Shown: in pieces, positions 24,987 to 39,600 of the stretch
How positions within the stretch are numbered: the first letter of the stretch is position 1
How the letters are laid out: each line of letters starts with the position of its first letter
NCBI GenBank assembly: GCA_003952965.2
Contig: CM025854.1
Location: forward strand, 28,655,364 to 28,719,363
Length of the DNA: 64,000 nucleotides
Reading direction: 5' to 3'
From: Morella rubra
Taxonomy: Eukaryota > Streptophyta > Magnoliopsida > Fagales > Myricaceae
Program-made: the position numbers and the translations under genes
The notes under the pieces: model-generated
The model's input: only the letters and a program-made list of their open reading frames with translations
What the model was told of the DNA's origin: nothing
Databases searched by the model: none

Positions 24987-27063
24987 ATGGCGTCGTTCAC
25001 GGTGCCTTGCCCTAAGACCTGCTCACTCCCTCGCCTCGGATCGACTGTGCGAGATTCGAATCAGCACCAGCAGAAGCAGCTTACGTTTCCTCGCGGGTCC
25101 AGTCCGAGACCGTCTGTGTTATTCGGATCTTCGCTCGGCGACCCTGTATGTTAGCTCTTCCCGAACTTGAATCTTTGGCATTTTCCTTTTGAACTCAGCT
25201 TACGGATGATGGAGTGTTATTATACTGTGCTATCGACGTTTGTTTCAGTTTAGACGAATTTTCGCCTTATTCGATACATTGCTGTCTGAGATAATTTATT
25301 TCTTTTCTCATGTCACTTAATTTGTGTGCCTCGTAATCACATTGATTTTGGATTATTTGTTTTTTGTATTTCTGATTTAAGTATCATTGAGAATATCTAT
25401 CAAATATACTTTTCATTTTTTCTTCCAGCATAAGATTCATTATTCCTTTCCGTGAGTATTTGAAATACTAAATTTTTTCGTCTAGTTGGTCATTTTCTTC
25501 AATCACAGACAACTCTCACAGCAAAAATTCATTTCTGTTGTATAATTGCCTTCTGCAGAGCCAGAACTGGAAGCAATCCAAGGTCTGGAAGGTGTGTGCA
25601 AAGCCTAATGAGGTAAGTCTTTTCAATAGGGGAGGATTTCTTAATTAAATGAGACAGTCATCTTTGAGAACCACTAAAGCTACTACTTTACCCCAGGTAA
25701 CTATTGAGAAATCTTCAAACTCTGCTCCTGTGCTTTCCACGAAGTCTGATATTGCAGCAGAAGGGAAAGATGAGCCAGCACATCCTGTTCAAGATGCCAT
25801 TACGGATCCATCATTGATCTCAGCGTTCGTGTCTCAAGTATCAGACCTTATCAAGTAAGTTCAAGCAACATTGGTGTGTGAACATGCTTGCATCTAATTA
25901 TCATTGTGCAGTACGTATTATAAACAATTCTTTTTGTTGAAATATGTATACCTTTCATGAGCAGACTTGTGGATTCGAGAGATATTGCAGAGCTGCAGCT
26001 CAAGCAATCCGACTGTGAGATCTTAATAAGAAAAAAAGAAGCTATGCAGGCAGCAGCTCCTGTTTATAGTATGCCTCCAGCTTTAACCCATACAATGTTT
26101 CCACCTCCTTCACAACCAGCCACGACAGCTGCACCTGCTCCTGCTGGTCCTCCTGCAGGGCGTGCACCTCCTTCACCTGCCCCTCCAAAGGCGAGCAGTT
26201 CTCATCCACCACTGAAATGCCCCATGGCTGGAACCTTCTACCGCTGTCCTGGACCTGGTGAACCACCATTTGTGAAGGTAAGTGTAATTGTCAGTGGGCC
26301 TACCACTTGAGGGCTTGTATCTCAAAAGACATCACAGAAGAGAAATCATGTCTTGAACAGAATACTTGTGTGTTTGTGCACGCACATGGCATTTGCAACT
26401 GTGTGCAAATTATATAATTAGCAAAATATACTCCTTATTGCTGTTCCCATTTCGCAGGTAGGAGATAAAGTCCAGAAAGGTCAGGTTGTATGCATCATTG
26501 AGGCCATGAAACTGATGAATGAAATCGAGGTATATATTATCTCCTTACTGTTGGGAACTAAGTGTGTTGGTCCCCAAATCATTCTTTCATATTGAACATA
26601 TATTAACCATCTTACTGACAATATTAGATGATAAATTATTTCCTTCATCATCTTGGATGGAGAATCATAACCGTTGTTTGAACTGGGGAACATTGGCTTA
26701 AAAGAAAATCTTTAAGTAGCCTTGCACGTTTCTGCTGTTGTAATAGCAGAATGAATCCTTGTGGCCTTTTTTCCCCTTTGAGATCTGAGACTATGTTGCT
26801 TTCATCTCTGATGCTTGGAATGACTAAATATTTGACTTCTGTAATTTTCTCGTTCATTTCTGCCCAGGCTGATCAGTCTGGAACAATAGGAGAGGTTCTT
26901 GTAGAGGATGCCAAACCAGTTAGTGTAGACATGGTGATCTCTCTCTTCCTTCTCCTCTCTCTCTCTCTGTCTCACACACAGATACGCCATATTGTCTTCT
27001 TCATTCATTTATCTGAGATCCCTGTATTTATCCTTGCAGCCTCTTTTTACCATTGTACCATGA
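24987..27063 (+). CDS. BCCP2: Biotin carboxyl carrier protein of plastid acetyl-CoA carboxylase
   Basis: Seven exons (24987-25145, 25559-25612, 25697-25854, 25965-26277, 26458-26529, 26868-26933, 27040-27063) join in frame to 281 residues. The first 70 or so are Ser/Pro/basic and look like a plastid transit peptide. An acidic helical region and a Pro/Ala-rich linker (about 150-195) follow. The biotinyl domain begins at CPMAGTFYRCPGPGE. The biotin-accepting lysine sits in EAMKLMNEIE at residue 246, 35 from the C-terminus as in the family. Because this lysine is present it is a true BCCP and not a BADC-type negative regulator. BCCP carries the carboxylated biotin between the two half-reactions that make malonyl-CoA for fatty-acid synthesis. 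The last exon encodes only seven residues and the stop. The BCCP2 label rests on gene order next to SCC2; BCCP1 is the alternative. Confidence 0.93.
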
Positions 27064-27988
27064 GCCGTGAGGAACTTGGCAAGGCCCTCCTACAAATTTG
27101 TTGGTGGTGATCACACTTTGGAGTTTAATTTTCATTGAATTTTGAGAATTTAGTAATGTTTCTAGTACCCTGTAATCTTAATTTAATAATGGTCTTATTT
27201 GATTGAGTTTATCTTTCCATGTTACAATTACTATGTCTGATTAACAGAAAGACATAAAAGCTCTATGATGTAAGAGAATGGATGGGTGATATGGGAACAT
27301 AGCTTTTGCCGAATTTTAGGATCTTTGCAACGTCTGTTGGAAAACTTGGTATTGTTTACTGCGTCTCTGAAATATTCGCTAACTTTTTCCAAGTTGCAAT
27401 CGAGCTCCACTTTAGTTAAAATTTCTTAATTAATCCACTTCGCTCGACAGCACAAGAAATTCTGATTGGGAAAAGAACGACAATTTTCTCATAGAAAAGC
27501 GAACCCTCCGAGCCCTTCAAACTCGGTGGTGGTAGCTTTATCTCCCAAGCTTTCTCCTACTCTCTCTCACAATATAATATAAAAACCTGGCCAATTAAAT
27601 TGTCGTCGATAATCTACCGTGCGGCTCGAGTGAAAATGAAGAAAAAAGTACGGAATAATTTCAATGTAACACATTCTATGGAGCAAAGAAATGCCACGAC
27701 CAATCTGGGGTCAGTAAGTCGAAAGAAATCGATTTGGGCCATTTCTTCTGTCCTTTTTTGAGCAACTGGACCGGTCACTAATCTGGCACTGCAAACACGT
27801 TTCCAGGCTTTAGAGGTAAAGGCTGCTCGTGTTAACTAACCCACCCAAAAAAAGGGCCTAGAAAAAAAGATATAACCCCAAAAAAAAAAGAAAAAAAAAA
27901 CGAAAGAAGGTTGCTTGCGGACAAGAGAACCATACTGTTACTGTGTAGTTTTTTCTAATTACTGTTACTATGCAGTTGATTCCGCGTT
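27064..27988. other. 3' flank of BCCP and intergenic DNA
   Basis: Convergent intergenic DNA between BCCP (+) and SCC2 (-). It is A/T-rich with an A-rich low-complexity stretch at 27845-27905. No gene is supported. Confidence 0.5.
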
Positions 27989-30615
27989 ATCTCTATTTAC
28001 TTGGTGAGACCCACAGACAACTGAGTTTTGTAGACGAGGACAAGTCAACAAGTAAAATCCACACGCACAGAGAGTTGACCCTGGGATGCCAAATGTAATG
28101 GTGCATCCATTACGGAACTTGCTTGTACGAGAGAGTTGACCTTAAAGTGCACAAAACAAAGGGCAGTCGATCAACAGATTTCTACTGTTGCCCATCTCAT
28201 GTTTTCTGATAACAACCAAACAATCCAGTGCTTGTAATCCCCGACAGCTTCCGTCAAGTAGAGGTAATAAAATAAGGGAATTCTGTGAGAGCGTGGAGAG
28301 CGTTTAAAAGAAAAGAAAAGAAAAAACTAGATTTCATTAATACAAAGAATGCTGTGACTATGATGCCAAGGAAATTACAAGATAAAAACACAGAGAAGGC
28401 ACTTCTCAACTAGAGCCTTAATTTCTCGGGCCCTGAGGTGCCCTCTCCTATGTTTCCAGATATTCTATGCTTTTCTCTCTCCTATTCTATCTCTACTTTT
28501 TTCCTACTTAAAAATGTACAAGTTAGCCTACCTGTTATATACTTACAACTACCACCGCTGTCTACTTCCTCTATTGCTGTTACTTTTCCTGCCACTATTA
28601 CTTAGCCTGCGACCGCCTGTCCACTCATCATCATCGTTATCATCTTCGTCATCCTCACCTCCCGTGAATCCAGATTTCCGTCCTTTTCTAGGGGTGGGGC
28701 GTTTCCTCTTTGCAGTTGCTGTATAGATTGAGTAATCAATAGCATCTTCCCTCAAAGAAATCTTGAATTCCTGTGCAGTAAGAACTATAATAAGAAACGA
28801 TCTGAAGAGAAGATTACAACAGCGACATTCAGATTATTGAATCATAGCCCAACCGACCTGATATCTTTGCAGCAGATCTTGATAAGTGATAGGCAGAGTG
28901 GTGCGTGTTTCGCTGACACTGAAGGAAATGTTCTGCCTGGAGAGAACCTCTCCCGGTTTTACAGGCTCATTTGGAGAAAAAGCCTGCAAAAGACAAGATG
29001 CGCAAAACAATAGACTTCCACCAAGGCATATCCAGAAACACTGGCAGTTAGTTTTACCTGGCACCGAGCATCATTCATATAGACAATTTTCTGCCTGAAC
29101 CAATTCATAGACAGTCAGTGTGCTGCTATGGGCCTTCGGTGATAGACCTATGTTTCCAGATATTCTGTGCTAGGCTCTCTCCTTTCTAATTAGAAAAATA
29201 AAAAAATGATTTCATTCACCAAACATGTTGGACAACTGCTCACCCTGTAAAAACTATAGTAGTCTATTGCATACTACTTTTCCAAGGAGCCTTTACGCCC
29301 GATATGTTTCCAGAATATTCATCTTTTGTCTATCAACTTATCGTCATCCTCACCTCCTTCTGTCTTCCAAAAAAAAGTACCTAGCTGGGGCGTTTCCTCT
29401 CCCCGCTGCTACTTATGATTTGCTACCGCAGATCAGCCCTTTAAGAATCTTGACATCTCTATTTACTTGGTGAGACCCACAGACAACTGAGTTTTGTAGA
29501 CGAGGACAAGTCAACAAGTAAAATCCACACGCACAGAGAGTTGACCCTGGGATGCCAAATGTAATGGTGCATCCATTACGGAACTTGCTTGTACGAGAGA
29601 GTTGACCTTAAAGTGCACAAAACAAAGGGCAGTCGATCAACAGATTTCTACTGTTGCCCATCTCATGTTTTCTGATAACAACCAAACAATCCAGTGCTTG
29701 TAATCCCCGACAGCTTCCGTCAAGTAGAGGTAATAAAATAAGGGAATTCTGTGAGAGCGTGGAGAGCGTTTAAAAGAAAAGAAAAGAAAAAACTAGATTT
29801 CATTAATACAAAGAATGCTGTGACTATGATGCCAAGGAAATTACAAGATAAAAACACAGAGAAGGCACTTCTCAACTAGAGCCTTAATTTCTCGGGCCCT
29901 GAGGTGCCCTCTCCTATGTTTCCAGATATTCTATGCTTTTCTCTCTCCTATTCTATCTCTACTTTTTTCCTACTTAAAAATGTACAAGTTAGCCTACCTG
30001 TTATATACTTACAACTACCACCGCTGTCTACTTCCTCTATTGCTGTTACTTTTCCTGCCACTATTACTTAGCCTGCGACCGCCTGTCCACTCATCATCAT
30101 CGTTATCATCTTCGTCATCCTCACCTCCCGTGAATCCAGATTTCCGTCCTTTTCTAGGGGTGGGGCGTTTCCTCTTTGCAGTTGCTGTATAGATTGAGTA
30201 ATCAATAGCATCTTCCCTCAAAGAAATCTTGAATTCCTGTGCAGTAAGAACTATAATAAGAAACGATCTGAAGAGAAGATTACAACAGCGACATTCAGAT
30301 TATTGAATCATAGCCCAACCGACCTGATATCTTTGCAGCAGATCTTGATAAGTGATAGGCAGAGTGGTGCGTGTTTCGCTGACACTGAAGGAAATGTTCT
30401 GCCTGGAGAGAACCTCTCCCGGTTTTACAGGCTCATTTGGAGAAAAAGCCTGGTTTCAAAAGACAAGATGCGCATAAACAATAACTTCCACCAAGGCATA
30501 TCCAGATTGAACATATATGTTACTGGCAAGTCATAGTTTTACCTGGCACCGAGCATCATTCAGGCTATAGACAATTTTCAGGTGCCTCTTTACCTTCAAA
30601 AGAAGCTGCAATGCA
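27989..30615. repeat. Tandem duplication of the SCC2 3' end with a noisy filler
   Basis: The left copy (27989 to about 29121) and right copy (29455 to about 30615) are identical or nearly so at an offset of 1,466 for most of their length. They cover the 3' flank and the last exons of SCC2. The left copy becomes ragged from about 28985, with many small deletions. The filler at 29122-29454 is itself a degraded partial copy of 28450-28730: it shares TATGTTTCCAGATATTCT and CGTCATCCTCACCTCC in the same order. Three versions of one segment, two clean and one noisy, look more like an assembly fault than ordinary duplication. Confidence 0.85.
28549..29070 (-). pseudogene. Orphan copy of the last SCC2 exons
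   Basis: Exact copies of the last two SCC2 exons lie at 28770-28549 and 28983-28858, followed by a damaged version of the third-last exon near 29058-29115. The right-hand copy at 30015-30635 is the one joined to the rest of the gene. This set has no upstream coding exons and lies beyond the SCC2 stop, so it is a surplus copy or an assembly artefact. Confidence 0.8.
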
Positions 30616-33600
30616 ATCGCCGATAGACAGTCAGCCTGCACAAGGACCATGCAGGATTTAAGAAAAATTAACATCGATGTATTTCCACCCACAATGGGAT
30701 ATACTGAAGCAAACCATGTAAAAAACATAGGTTATACATACATTAATCAAGAGAAAACTTAAATTCCTTTATAAGCTAAAAGAATATAGAAGACTACAAA
30801 GATACCTGAACTTTTAGCAGATCATCTGTGGATAGATGATAAGAAACACCTGAGCCCATGCTAGACATCTTTGCCCCCACTGAACTACTATGATTTGGGA
30901 CCGGCAGATCAGTTGTTTCTACTCGTATACTCTCATTCAAATCCATCGACGTCATATGGTCAAAAAACAGCTGATCAGCTGGCTCATGTTGAAGCGTCCC
31001 ATTCAAATCCACAGAAGCCATTTCATTAAAATCTGGCAGACCAGTGGGCCCTGGCTGTCCATTCTCATAAGGTATCTCCTCTGCATCCTTTTGTGACAAA
31101 TGCATACTTAGGGCTTTCATATTTGCCTCTAGTGCCCCAGCTCTAACTTGTATTACTCGATTTATAGCATAGATCAAATATAATGGCTCATCAGGTAATG
31201 TGAATGGAAGCAAAGAAAGTATTTCAGCACAGTACCTGCCAAAAGAAACCAGCTTATTATTCTATTACACCACTTTATGAGCAGAACTCAAGGAATGGCA
31301 ACAGAGACTCACATCAGGAAAGGGACTACAGAATCACTCCAGCTTGGATTATCAAACTTCCGCACAATTGAGGACATAAATTTGTTTCTAGAAACCCGGT
31401 TTCCACGGATGAGCTTATAGATTCTAGAGACTCCAAGCCTTGCCTGAGCGAGAGAGCCACCATCAGATTTCCCCCTCACATTTCCTGGAACCTTGGATTG
31501 GACCTTCTTGTTTATATTCTCACGAACACCACTAATCGATTGCATAAAAATGAATGACTTTTGAAGGCCATCCCCCAAACGGCTTTCAAAAAATGCAGGG
31601 TACCTGAAAAGATATTTCACTTAGTTTGGACATGGAAAATGGACAGGAAAGAGAACTTCGGCAAAACATCTAGAGGACATTACTTCTCATTCATAGTCAT
31701 CAGCAAATGATGAGCCAACTTTGAATTGACTTCTTGAGGGTCTGTTTCAAGAGCTATAAGGTATGGGACACAAGTAATCGGATGAACAAGACCTTGGCGC
31801 AGCACAACTTCAACAATCTATTTGCCAGTGCAGTAAGAAAAATGGAGAAAAGAATAAATTAGCATGGCCAGTGAAGCAGAAAATAAAGGAGAATGACGAC
31901 TTTGAATTCAACCATTAGATGAACAATGAGTGGTTAAGGCTCAAGGAAAACTCCCGTTTACAAAAGAGTAGTCCCAACAGTCGCACCATAAAGTAATTAT
32001 TCCAATCTGATTGTGAGCTTCGAATGTGCCAATCTTTGAAACAATTGCCCAAAGATTCAATATGCAAAATAAGAAGCATTACACATATGCCATTTTCTTC
32101 CGATTTCCCTCTTTTTATCACTGTCAGCTGTTGGTCATTGTGATTCAAGCTCCAGGACAGGTTTATGATGAATTTTGTCAAGATAAAACATAGACGAAGA
32201 AAAATAGAGAAGCTAGGTTCTCACCTTTAGGGCTGATTGGCGAACTTGTTCATTGAAGTCCAAACATCTACCTAAAATATTATCCCAATACAACTGCATT
32301 ATACCCCCACATATATTAGTATCTCCTGCACCTGCAGCAACAGGTACGCTGTGGCTGCCTTCTACAGAGTAATGAATAACATTGTCGCTTGCTTTATCAG
32401 TTCCCATTTGACTTTCCGCATCTAGAAGGTACTCGTACAAGTTTTGCAGTGCTTGCATCTGGTTTACAGAATGATTTAGCAACATATTTGATATAGATGT
32501 ACAAAATTGAAAATTGTCATCATTACCTTAATACGAACATCACAGCCAGAAGACAATGTTGCCTCCAATATTTTTCCAATATCTTTTTCCAACATATACT
32601 CAGGCCAAGCAATTAAAACAAAGCCTAATGCCTGCAAGAGTTAAAAGGGAACATAAGTAGACTTCGAGATTAAACGATGTGCTAGAAAAACCAAGAAGAG
32701 CTGTAAAGGCATACCTGCAACGATCTAACCTTCACAATGAACTCCTCCACAACGAGATATTTTTTGAACAAGCTGAGACTACTGACCACATCAATACTTT
32801 TGTAACTCGGGTCACTCAGCAAAGATTTGCCATAGCGGATAAGCAATCCAAGACAAAACAGGGACCGCCCAACCTGCTGAAATAACAAAACAGAAAAATA
32901 CTCTTACCATTTATCCTATTTCAGTTTTCTCATTAATAACAATATGCACACATGAAGAATATAGCAAAATTAACACGAGCAAATCATATCACGAAGTACT
33001 ATTTTAGATCTTCAGATGCAATCATGCTATACTTCCAGAGAGCAATAAGATGAGAAGACATAGAAGCATACCAGAAAAATAATAACCTTGATATAGAGAT
33101 ATCCAAAAATGTTCACATGTATCCCTACCGACTGTGTCCATATTAGAGAACAGCTAATATTGACCTATGCTATTCAAATACCCACTCCCGAAAAATATTA
33201 CTCCAACCTAAAACCAATCAAAACCTATCATATCACATGTCCACCAATTTGTGCATACCCAACAGATGAAGCTATTTCCACTTGCCCTAGGATTCTTAGT
33301 AGCTTAAAAACTTCAACAAATCCAACCACTTCAACTAGCACAAAATTACAAAACAAACCAACAAACAAAAAAAGACATCCTAAAAGCTAACCATAAGGAT
33401 TGACATGTACTTGTAATAATTAAAGACACAAGATACTCATTCTTGACTGTAGCCACCAACCTGCTTGTTATCAACTGGCTGAGAATCCAAACGTTTAAAG
33501 AACACCTGAATAAGATACTCAATTATAGTTGCACCTTTTCCTGCAACTTTTCCCACAGAGCATAGACACCTGGGATGAGAAACGATATTAGCTATAGAAG

Positions 33601-36600
33601 ACATTCATATAGGGAAGTCACCTTCTGAAACAGGAAGCATTAATTTTGAAAAAATACGTTGTGTCCTCTAACTACTATTACACCTTCCATAATTTGCACC
33701 CAAACTAACAATAGACATTCAATTTACACATGTTAAGATCTAACCATTAAAATCAGAATAATGGGCCACATGGCACAATCTTAATGGTCAAATTATAATA
33801 TAGGGTGTAAATTACAAAAGCTTATTAGTATTTTAGGGTGTAATGTATCGAGTTTGGTAGTTCGGGTAGCAAAATTGCAAAAGGTGTGGTAGTTAGATGG
33901 CGCAAAGGATATTTTCTCTCATAAATTTTACTACATAAAATCTGAAGGGTCAAATCCACTGCTTAATATAAAAACCCAAATCTCACATGTACAGGAGAAA
34001 AAATTTTATGCACCATAACATTAAGCCAGAAAACACTACTAATAACCATAAATCAGTGATTCAACAATTTGATGGAATGGAATTACTGCGCATGAATCCA
34101 GTAAAGGTGTACAGAGGGCAACAAGTGTGCAGGGTTACATTGCTATATAAATAAAAGTATGCAATAGATTGACATATCTGACACAAACACGTAGACAGGC
34201 ATGCTTGCCTTCATAATTAAAACAATCACATAAAGTGCTACATACGTACAGTGCTGATGATAGGCAGAAAAATGGAATACACAATTATGTGATCTCAAAG
34301 AATTGCACCTCCAAAGACTCAAAATTGACTTTAATTTTTAACAATGCACATTACAGCTTTGTGGCATTTTGGTACCCATCACACTAATTGCTCAGTCACA
34401 GAATCGCTAAAAAACGTATATCAAAAAGTAATTCCGGCTTTTAATACATCTATGACATGGCAAACTAAAAAATTAATGCAATGACAATAAAAAAAAAAAA
34501 AGTGACAAAAGATCTGAAGATTTGAGGGTACTTGATGCAAGCATGGACAACTGTCAAGAAGGAATGCCGAACAATCATGTGCTTCAAGTCTTGCTCGAGT
34601 TCTTCAACAACACTTTGAGGCAATTTTCGGAGCAAAGGTAAAACAGAATCAATTATAAAAATTACACTCTCCAGCAACTGAGCAACCATTCTATTGTCAA
34701 CCTGAATGCAAGAAAAAACAAGCTAAAATCAGGCATGCTATTTTTCTATCTCTTACCTATTATCAGATTTGAACCAAAAGAAAACAAAAAAGTGAGAAAA
34801 ATCAGAGTTACATTCTAAAAGCAAATTGAAATGTCCAACAGAGGACAAGTTCAGACGATCTCCATATGCAGCATGGTTGTTCAACCCATTAGTAAAGCCA
34901 TAGATAGTTCTGGGGTCACTAATTGGATGTTATTCAGTCACGACAACTCTTTTGGATCATTGCACGGCACCAGCAATGAGCAATGTTTCTCTGTTTTTAC
35001 TTTTTTTTTATCTGGGCACCAGCCATGAGCAATGAATGCACAGAAACTACATTCTTGCCATGTAGGCATGTGCACGCACACATGCATATATGTGTAGATA
35101 CTGAAACTTCATACTTCTAACTCTTCTTTGCTCTCTAAACCACGAAAGTTGGAATCATATTGGAACATCTTCAAGACAGACTCTAGAGAGCCACCACTAG
35201 TTTTGGCAAAGCCAAATGAAGCTAAGTGCTTTAAGGGAAGAGAAATGGACTTATCCTTAGGGCACTGAGTAAACATTCAGAGCCAGACATTTTTTTTTTT
35301 TGGATAAATATTCAGAGCCGCACATTGGTTTAAATAAAAAAACTAAAAAGAGGGATGAAAAGCAGCTCCTCACGCTACCTATACACCAGTCCAACACAGA
35401 AATGATAAATGAAATCACCATAAATCCCACGAACATTTCTAGACAGAAATACTGGTTTGAATTGAATATGATACTTGCAAGAGATAACCTGAGTCTTAAG
35501 ATATGGCTGTAGGGTAACCACAAACTGGGAAGGATCAGAGGCAGGGGCACAGAGCATTGGATCCACAACACAAAAAGCATGCAAGATCAGCACATAAGGA
35601 AGTGCACGCACCTCCACTTCTTCGCTATTTGTTTCCTCTACCTGACCAGGAATGAATTTCTCACCATATTTGAAAAAAATTACCAAACAAGGTTCATGTG
35701 CCAATCAGCTATAAAAGTACCTGCAATATCTTTTCCAATAAGCACTTGCACATCATCTCACAACGCTTGCGCACTGATGCGAGGGACACAGGGTTGATCC
35801 CAGCAGCTTTGGCTGACTGTGGAAAAAAATCAAGAGCTAAGTTGCGCTTAATCACATTGACCAGAAGTTGGTGATTTGGCATCCTCCTCAACATATCCAC
35901 AATCTGCTCAGTTTTCTTCGCCACCTCCAGTGGAACAGAACTACCATCTCCAAAAAACTTTGTCTCTGAACCAGTAGGTTCCTCGAACCAGAACTCATAA
36001 AATGTCTTGCAAACAAGATCCTGCATACAAGAGAGTATTGTAAATTGCAGGTAAATCCAAGGAAATAAATGATAGTTTAGAACATAATTAGACTTTCCAA
36101 AGCAGACTTCTAATAAATGCAAGAGCATGGTACCTTACATTTTGGATCCATATGTCGTGGAAATACAAAGGATCGTCCAAGTTACAGAAAAAAATGCAGT
36201 CTAATTTACGACCTTTTTCAACCATCTTTCAACTTTTTTTCCCCAATTTTCAAGTAAATAGGTTTCAATCATGCAGATATTAGCAATAAAAACTCAACCC
36301 AAAAGAAACAAAATTGCAGACATTTCACATAGCACTACAGAAAAATCACTTAAAGTTATCCAGCACTAAGTAATATAGAAGGAACAACAAACAGATCTAG
36401 GATGACATCCTACTAGATCGAAGTTCAGAGGTGATGGACTGGCATTCACTGCAGGGACAAGGTAATACAGTGACTGGGTGGCTTCTAAAAACAGGGGTCA
36501 TCAGCAACCCTAGAAATTAACAAGGCATCAGGTGAGAGTTAACTGTTCCTTTTTAGTGAATGGCTAGCTGTTCAAATTAGATAGTGGAAAAGGAAGTCTT

Positions 36601-39600
36601 AGATAAACCCAAGGTATAAAGGTAATGAAAACTCTTATTTTCTGCGTGGCAATTGACTCTAGGGAACTTTCAAGATTCCTTGTGCTTGATCCAAGAAGAT
36701 TTAATGAACAAAATGAGGAATGTTCCACCTCAATGAAACAGTTGATGTTGACATTAAAAAGACAAAGACTGCTCTTAGGTAAAGCAGCTATAGATTTGTG
36801 CAGATAAGGCAGCAATGGCTTTAAAACACACCAATTATGGAAGTAGGGAATGCTTGAGTGCATAAAAAAGCTTTTTAAGATTGAAAGCATGAAATGAATG
36901 AGATTGTTAAGATCTCAGAGTGCAACAAGTATCCATCAGAAACCTTACAGTTTTGGTCATGAAAATGATGTCATCCTTTCAAAGGTACAGGAGACTCCTA
37001 TCAAGGAAGAGACTAGGGAGAATCAGTTTACAAGGTTTGGACGTGTAACGTCAGTGCACCAACTAGAAAACATTTTAGATAGGATACAATGACAAAAAGA
37101 TTACATATTAGCAACCCAGATTAATGGATAAGGAGTCGTAACAAACTTGACTAATTGGAAGGGAGGCTTTGTCAAATAGATTTTAGCTGAGTTAACTATA
37201 TAAATTGGAGTTTCCATTTGCATTTGTCTTGGTGCATGTTCTGTCTGTAGAGTTTTTGCTAGATTTTGTGCAAAGCCGCTAGGCAGCCTTCTGGGAGCCC
37301 TTGATATTATATTGTCTTCAGATAATGTAGCTCATTCCTCCCACCCTACACCCCAAGAAAATGAACAGAAGAAGTAATCCTTTCTTTTAAGCAAGTAGTT
37401 ATCCTACTTGATTGCTTGACATTACCTGAATACTCGATTCATCATCAGTAACACGAGAAATAATCGCAATACAAGCACTCGTAAATTCAGAAAAGTCTCC
37501 ATTCGAAGTGCACATATCACGAATAATTTTGATGGCTCGTTTCCTGACACTAACTCCAGTATCTTTGATTCTTTCAGCAACCTTCTCAAAATACTACAAA
37601 ACCACCAATTTTGGACTATGAGCAAAGCAAATACAATAAGCAAAGCATCTAGTAAGCAACTATATGAATGCGGGTTTTGAACAAAAGATACCTTCAAACC
37701 AACATCAGGATGTGAAGCAATATGTCTGCCAACAAGTTCCAATGCTGCTTCCCTTACAGATATCGCAGAGTCACAAAATCTTCCTTCAACAGCCAATTGC
37801 ACACGTTCATCACACAATACCTCAGGATCAGCTTCCACAATAATACTGACCTGCTCATCATATTTAACGTAAGAAGAAGAAAAAGAATAGTAAATCACAA
37901 CAAATTTTGCTAAAATGACCTCACAAATTGCTCAATATCATTAAAAGCTAAAATTTCAAGAAAATTCTCAACTTACCGCTCTCAGAGCCTTAGCCCTAAT
38001 TACTGGTGAATTCTCTCTCAAGCTTGCCTGAGATATATCATACTGTAAGAATATTGAATTACTTGATAAATCAGTAAGAAATTGAAATATTTGACTAACC
38101 AGAAGCATATGCAGAATCTTATCAAACCCTCTGGAGAAAGAATTATTTTGTCCCAATGCCAGAGTGATCTTCTTGACTGAATCCCTTGTCAAAAATGAAG
38201 AAGCAATTCCAGAATCACGAATTATTGCTTTCGATTTCAATCTAGCAAGATAGAATATGAACTTCTGCTGAGATTTCGGATCATCCTTGTACCATAAGCA
38301 GAGATAAAACCTGCACATGCACATATATACGTCACTACATTTGCAAGGATGCAGCCAAAAACGCAACAAGGAAAAAGATAAAATGTGTACAAACCAGCGA
38401 ACAAAAAGATGCACATCATCAGAAGAACCAACATCTTGCAGGTAATTCAATAGCAGCTGTTGAACAATTTCAAGTTTTGTAATTGGATCAGAAGCCTCGG
38501 GATTTTTTTCTGACCAATTGTGATTCTTTTTCCCATCATCCTTGCACTGTGACTTGCAGTACGATTGTAATACAAGAAGCTGCTTCCTGCAGATGCAAAT
38601 CTGACACTGCCAGCTTCTGTTAGGAACTTCCTGTTCTCTTACTCCCATGCAGTCAGCATGAAACAATCTCTGACAACTTTGACATATAAAAAACAATTTT
38701 TCAACCCTACCATCCAAACAAATAGAACATGCACCTTTCGGATATGTGTGATCAACACCGTCTCCATTAACCAATTCTTGAATGACCCAAAAATTGTCCC
38801 TCTTGCAAAGGACAGAATCACGCTTCAATCTTGCAGCAATTGTACCAAGAAGGTCAATGGCCATTGTGCGAGCAGCGATGTCTTTAGATTTCAGCCCAGC
38901 ATTCTGGAGTAACAAGACACACAAAACCTGCAAATGTGCAATCCCTATCTTAGCTTGGAAATGATCTCATGCATTTAAAAAAAAAAAATGATCAATGTAC
39001 CTCCAAAATAGGAGCTGAAGCAGGATATTCGGGTAAATTCAATGTTGTCAGCAAATCCATAACAAGATTCTCCATCATTACTTTCATCTCAGACACATCT
39101 TGAGTCTTCAAACTTGCAAAACGCTGAAGCACACGGGTCCAAAAAAGACAACATGCCTCTGTGGCGGCCTCATGGCATTTGGTTGGGTAACCAGAATCAA
39201 TTGACACTTCTAAGATGGGGTTTCCACTTGATGCTTGCCTCAAAGCTTCAGGAAGGTTTGCACTACAGTGAACTAACTGAATCAGCAATGCCGTTATCAT
39301 CTGAATCTGCCTTTGTTCTTCATCAGGTAGGTGATAGGATCTTAGTGCTCGCTTTGATGATGGCAACTTCCAGAGTAGCTGAAGTATTTCGTCTATCACA
39401 TAAGTCCGATGCTGTGTGTATGAATAAAATATCTGTACCACAATTGAGAAGTTCAGGAGGTTATACTATAGGCAATAATATCCAGACATCTAATCATAAC
39501 CAGTCAAGCAGAACCAAGAGGGCAAAAATATACCGCACTAATTAAACCAATCGCCTTCAGTTGCAACAGCTGGATATTATCCACCAAGAATGTAGAAAAG

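Noticed and set aside
36564-37092. Short ORFs in the long SCC2 intron between exons 15 and 16
   Set aside because: No recognisable protein features; the intron sequence could hold an old transposon but no ends could be defined.
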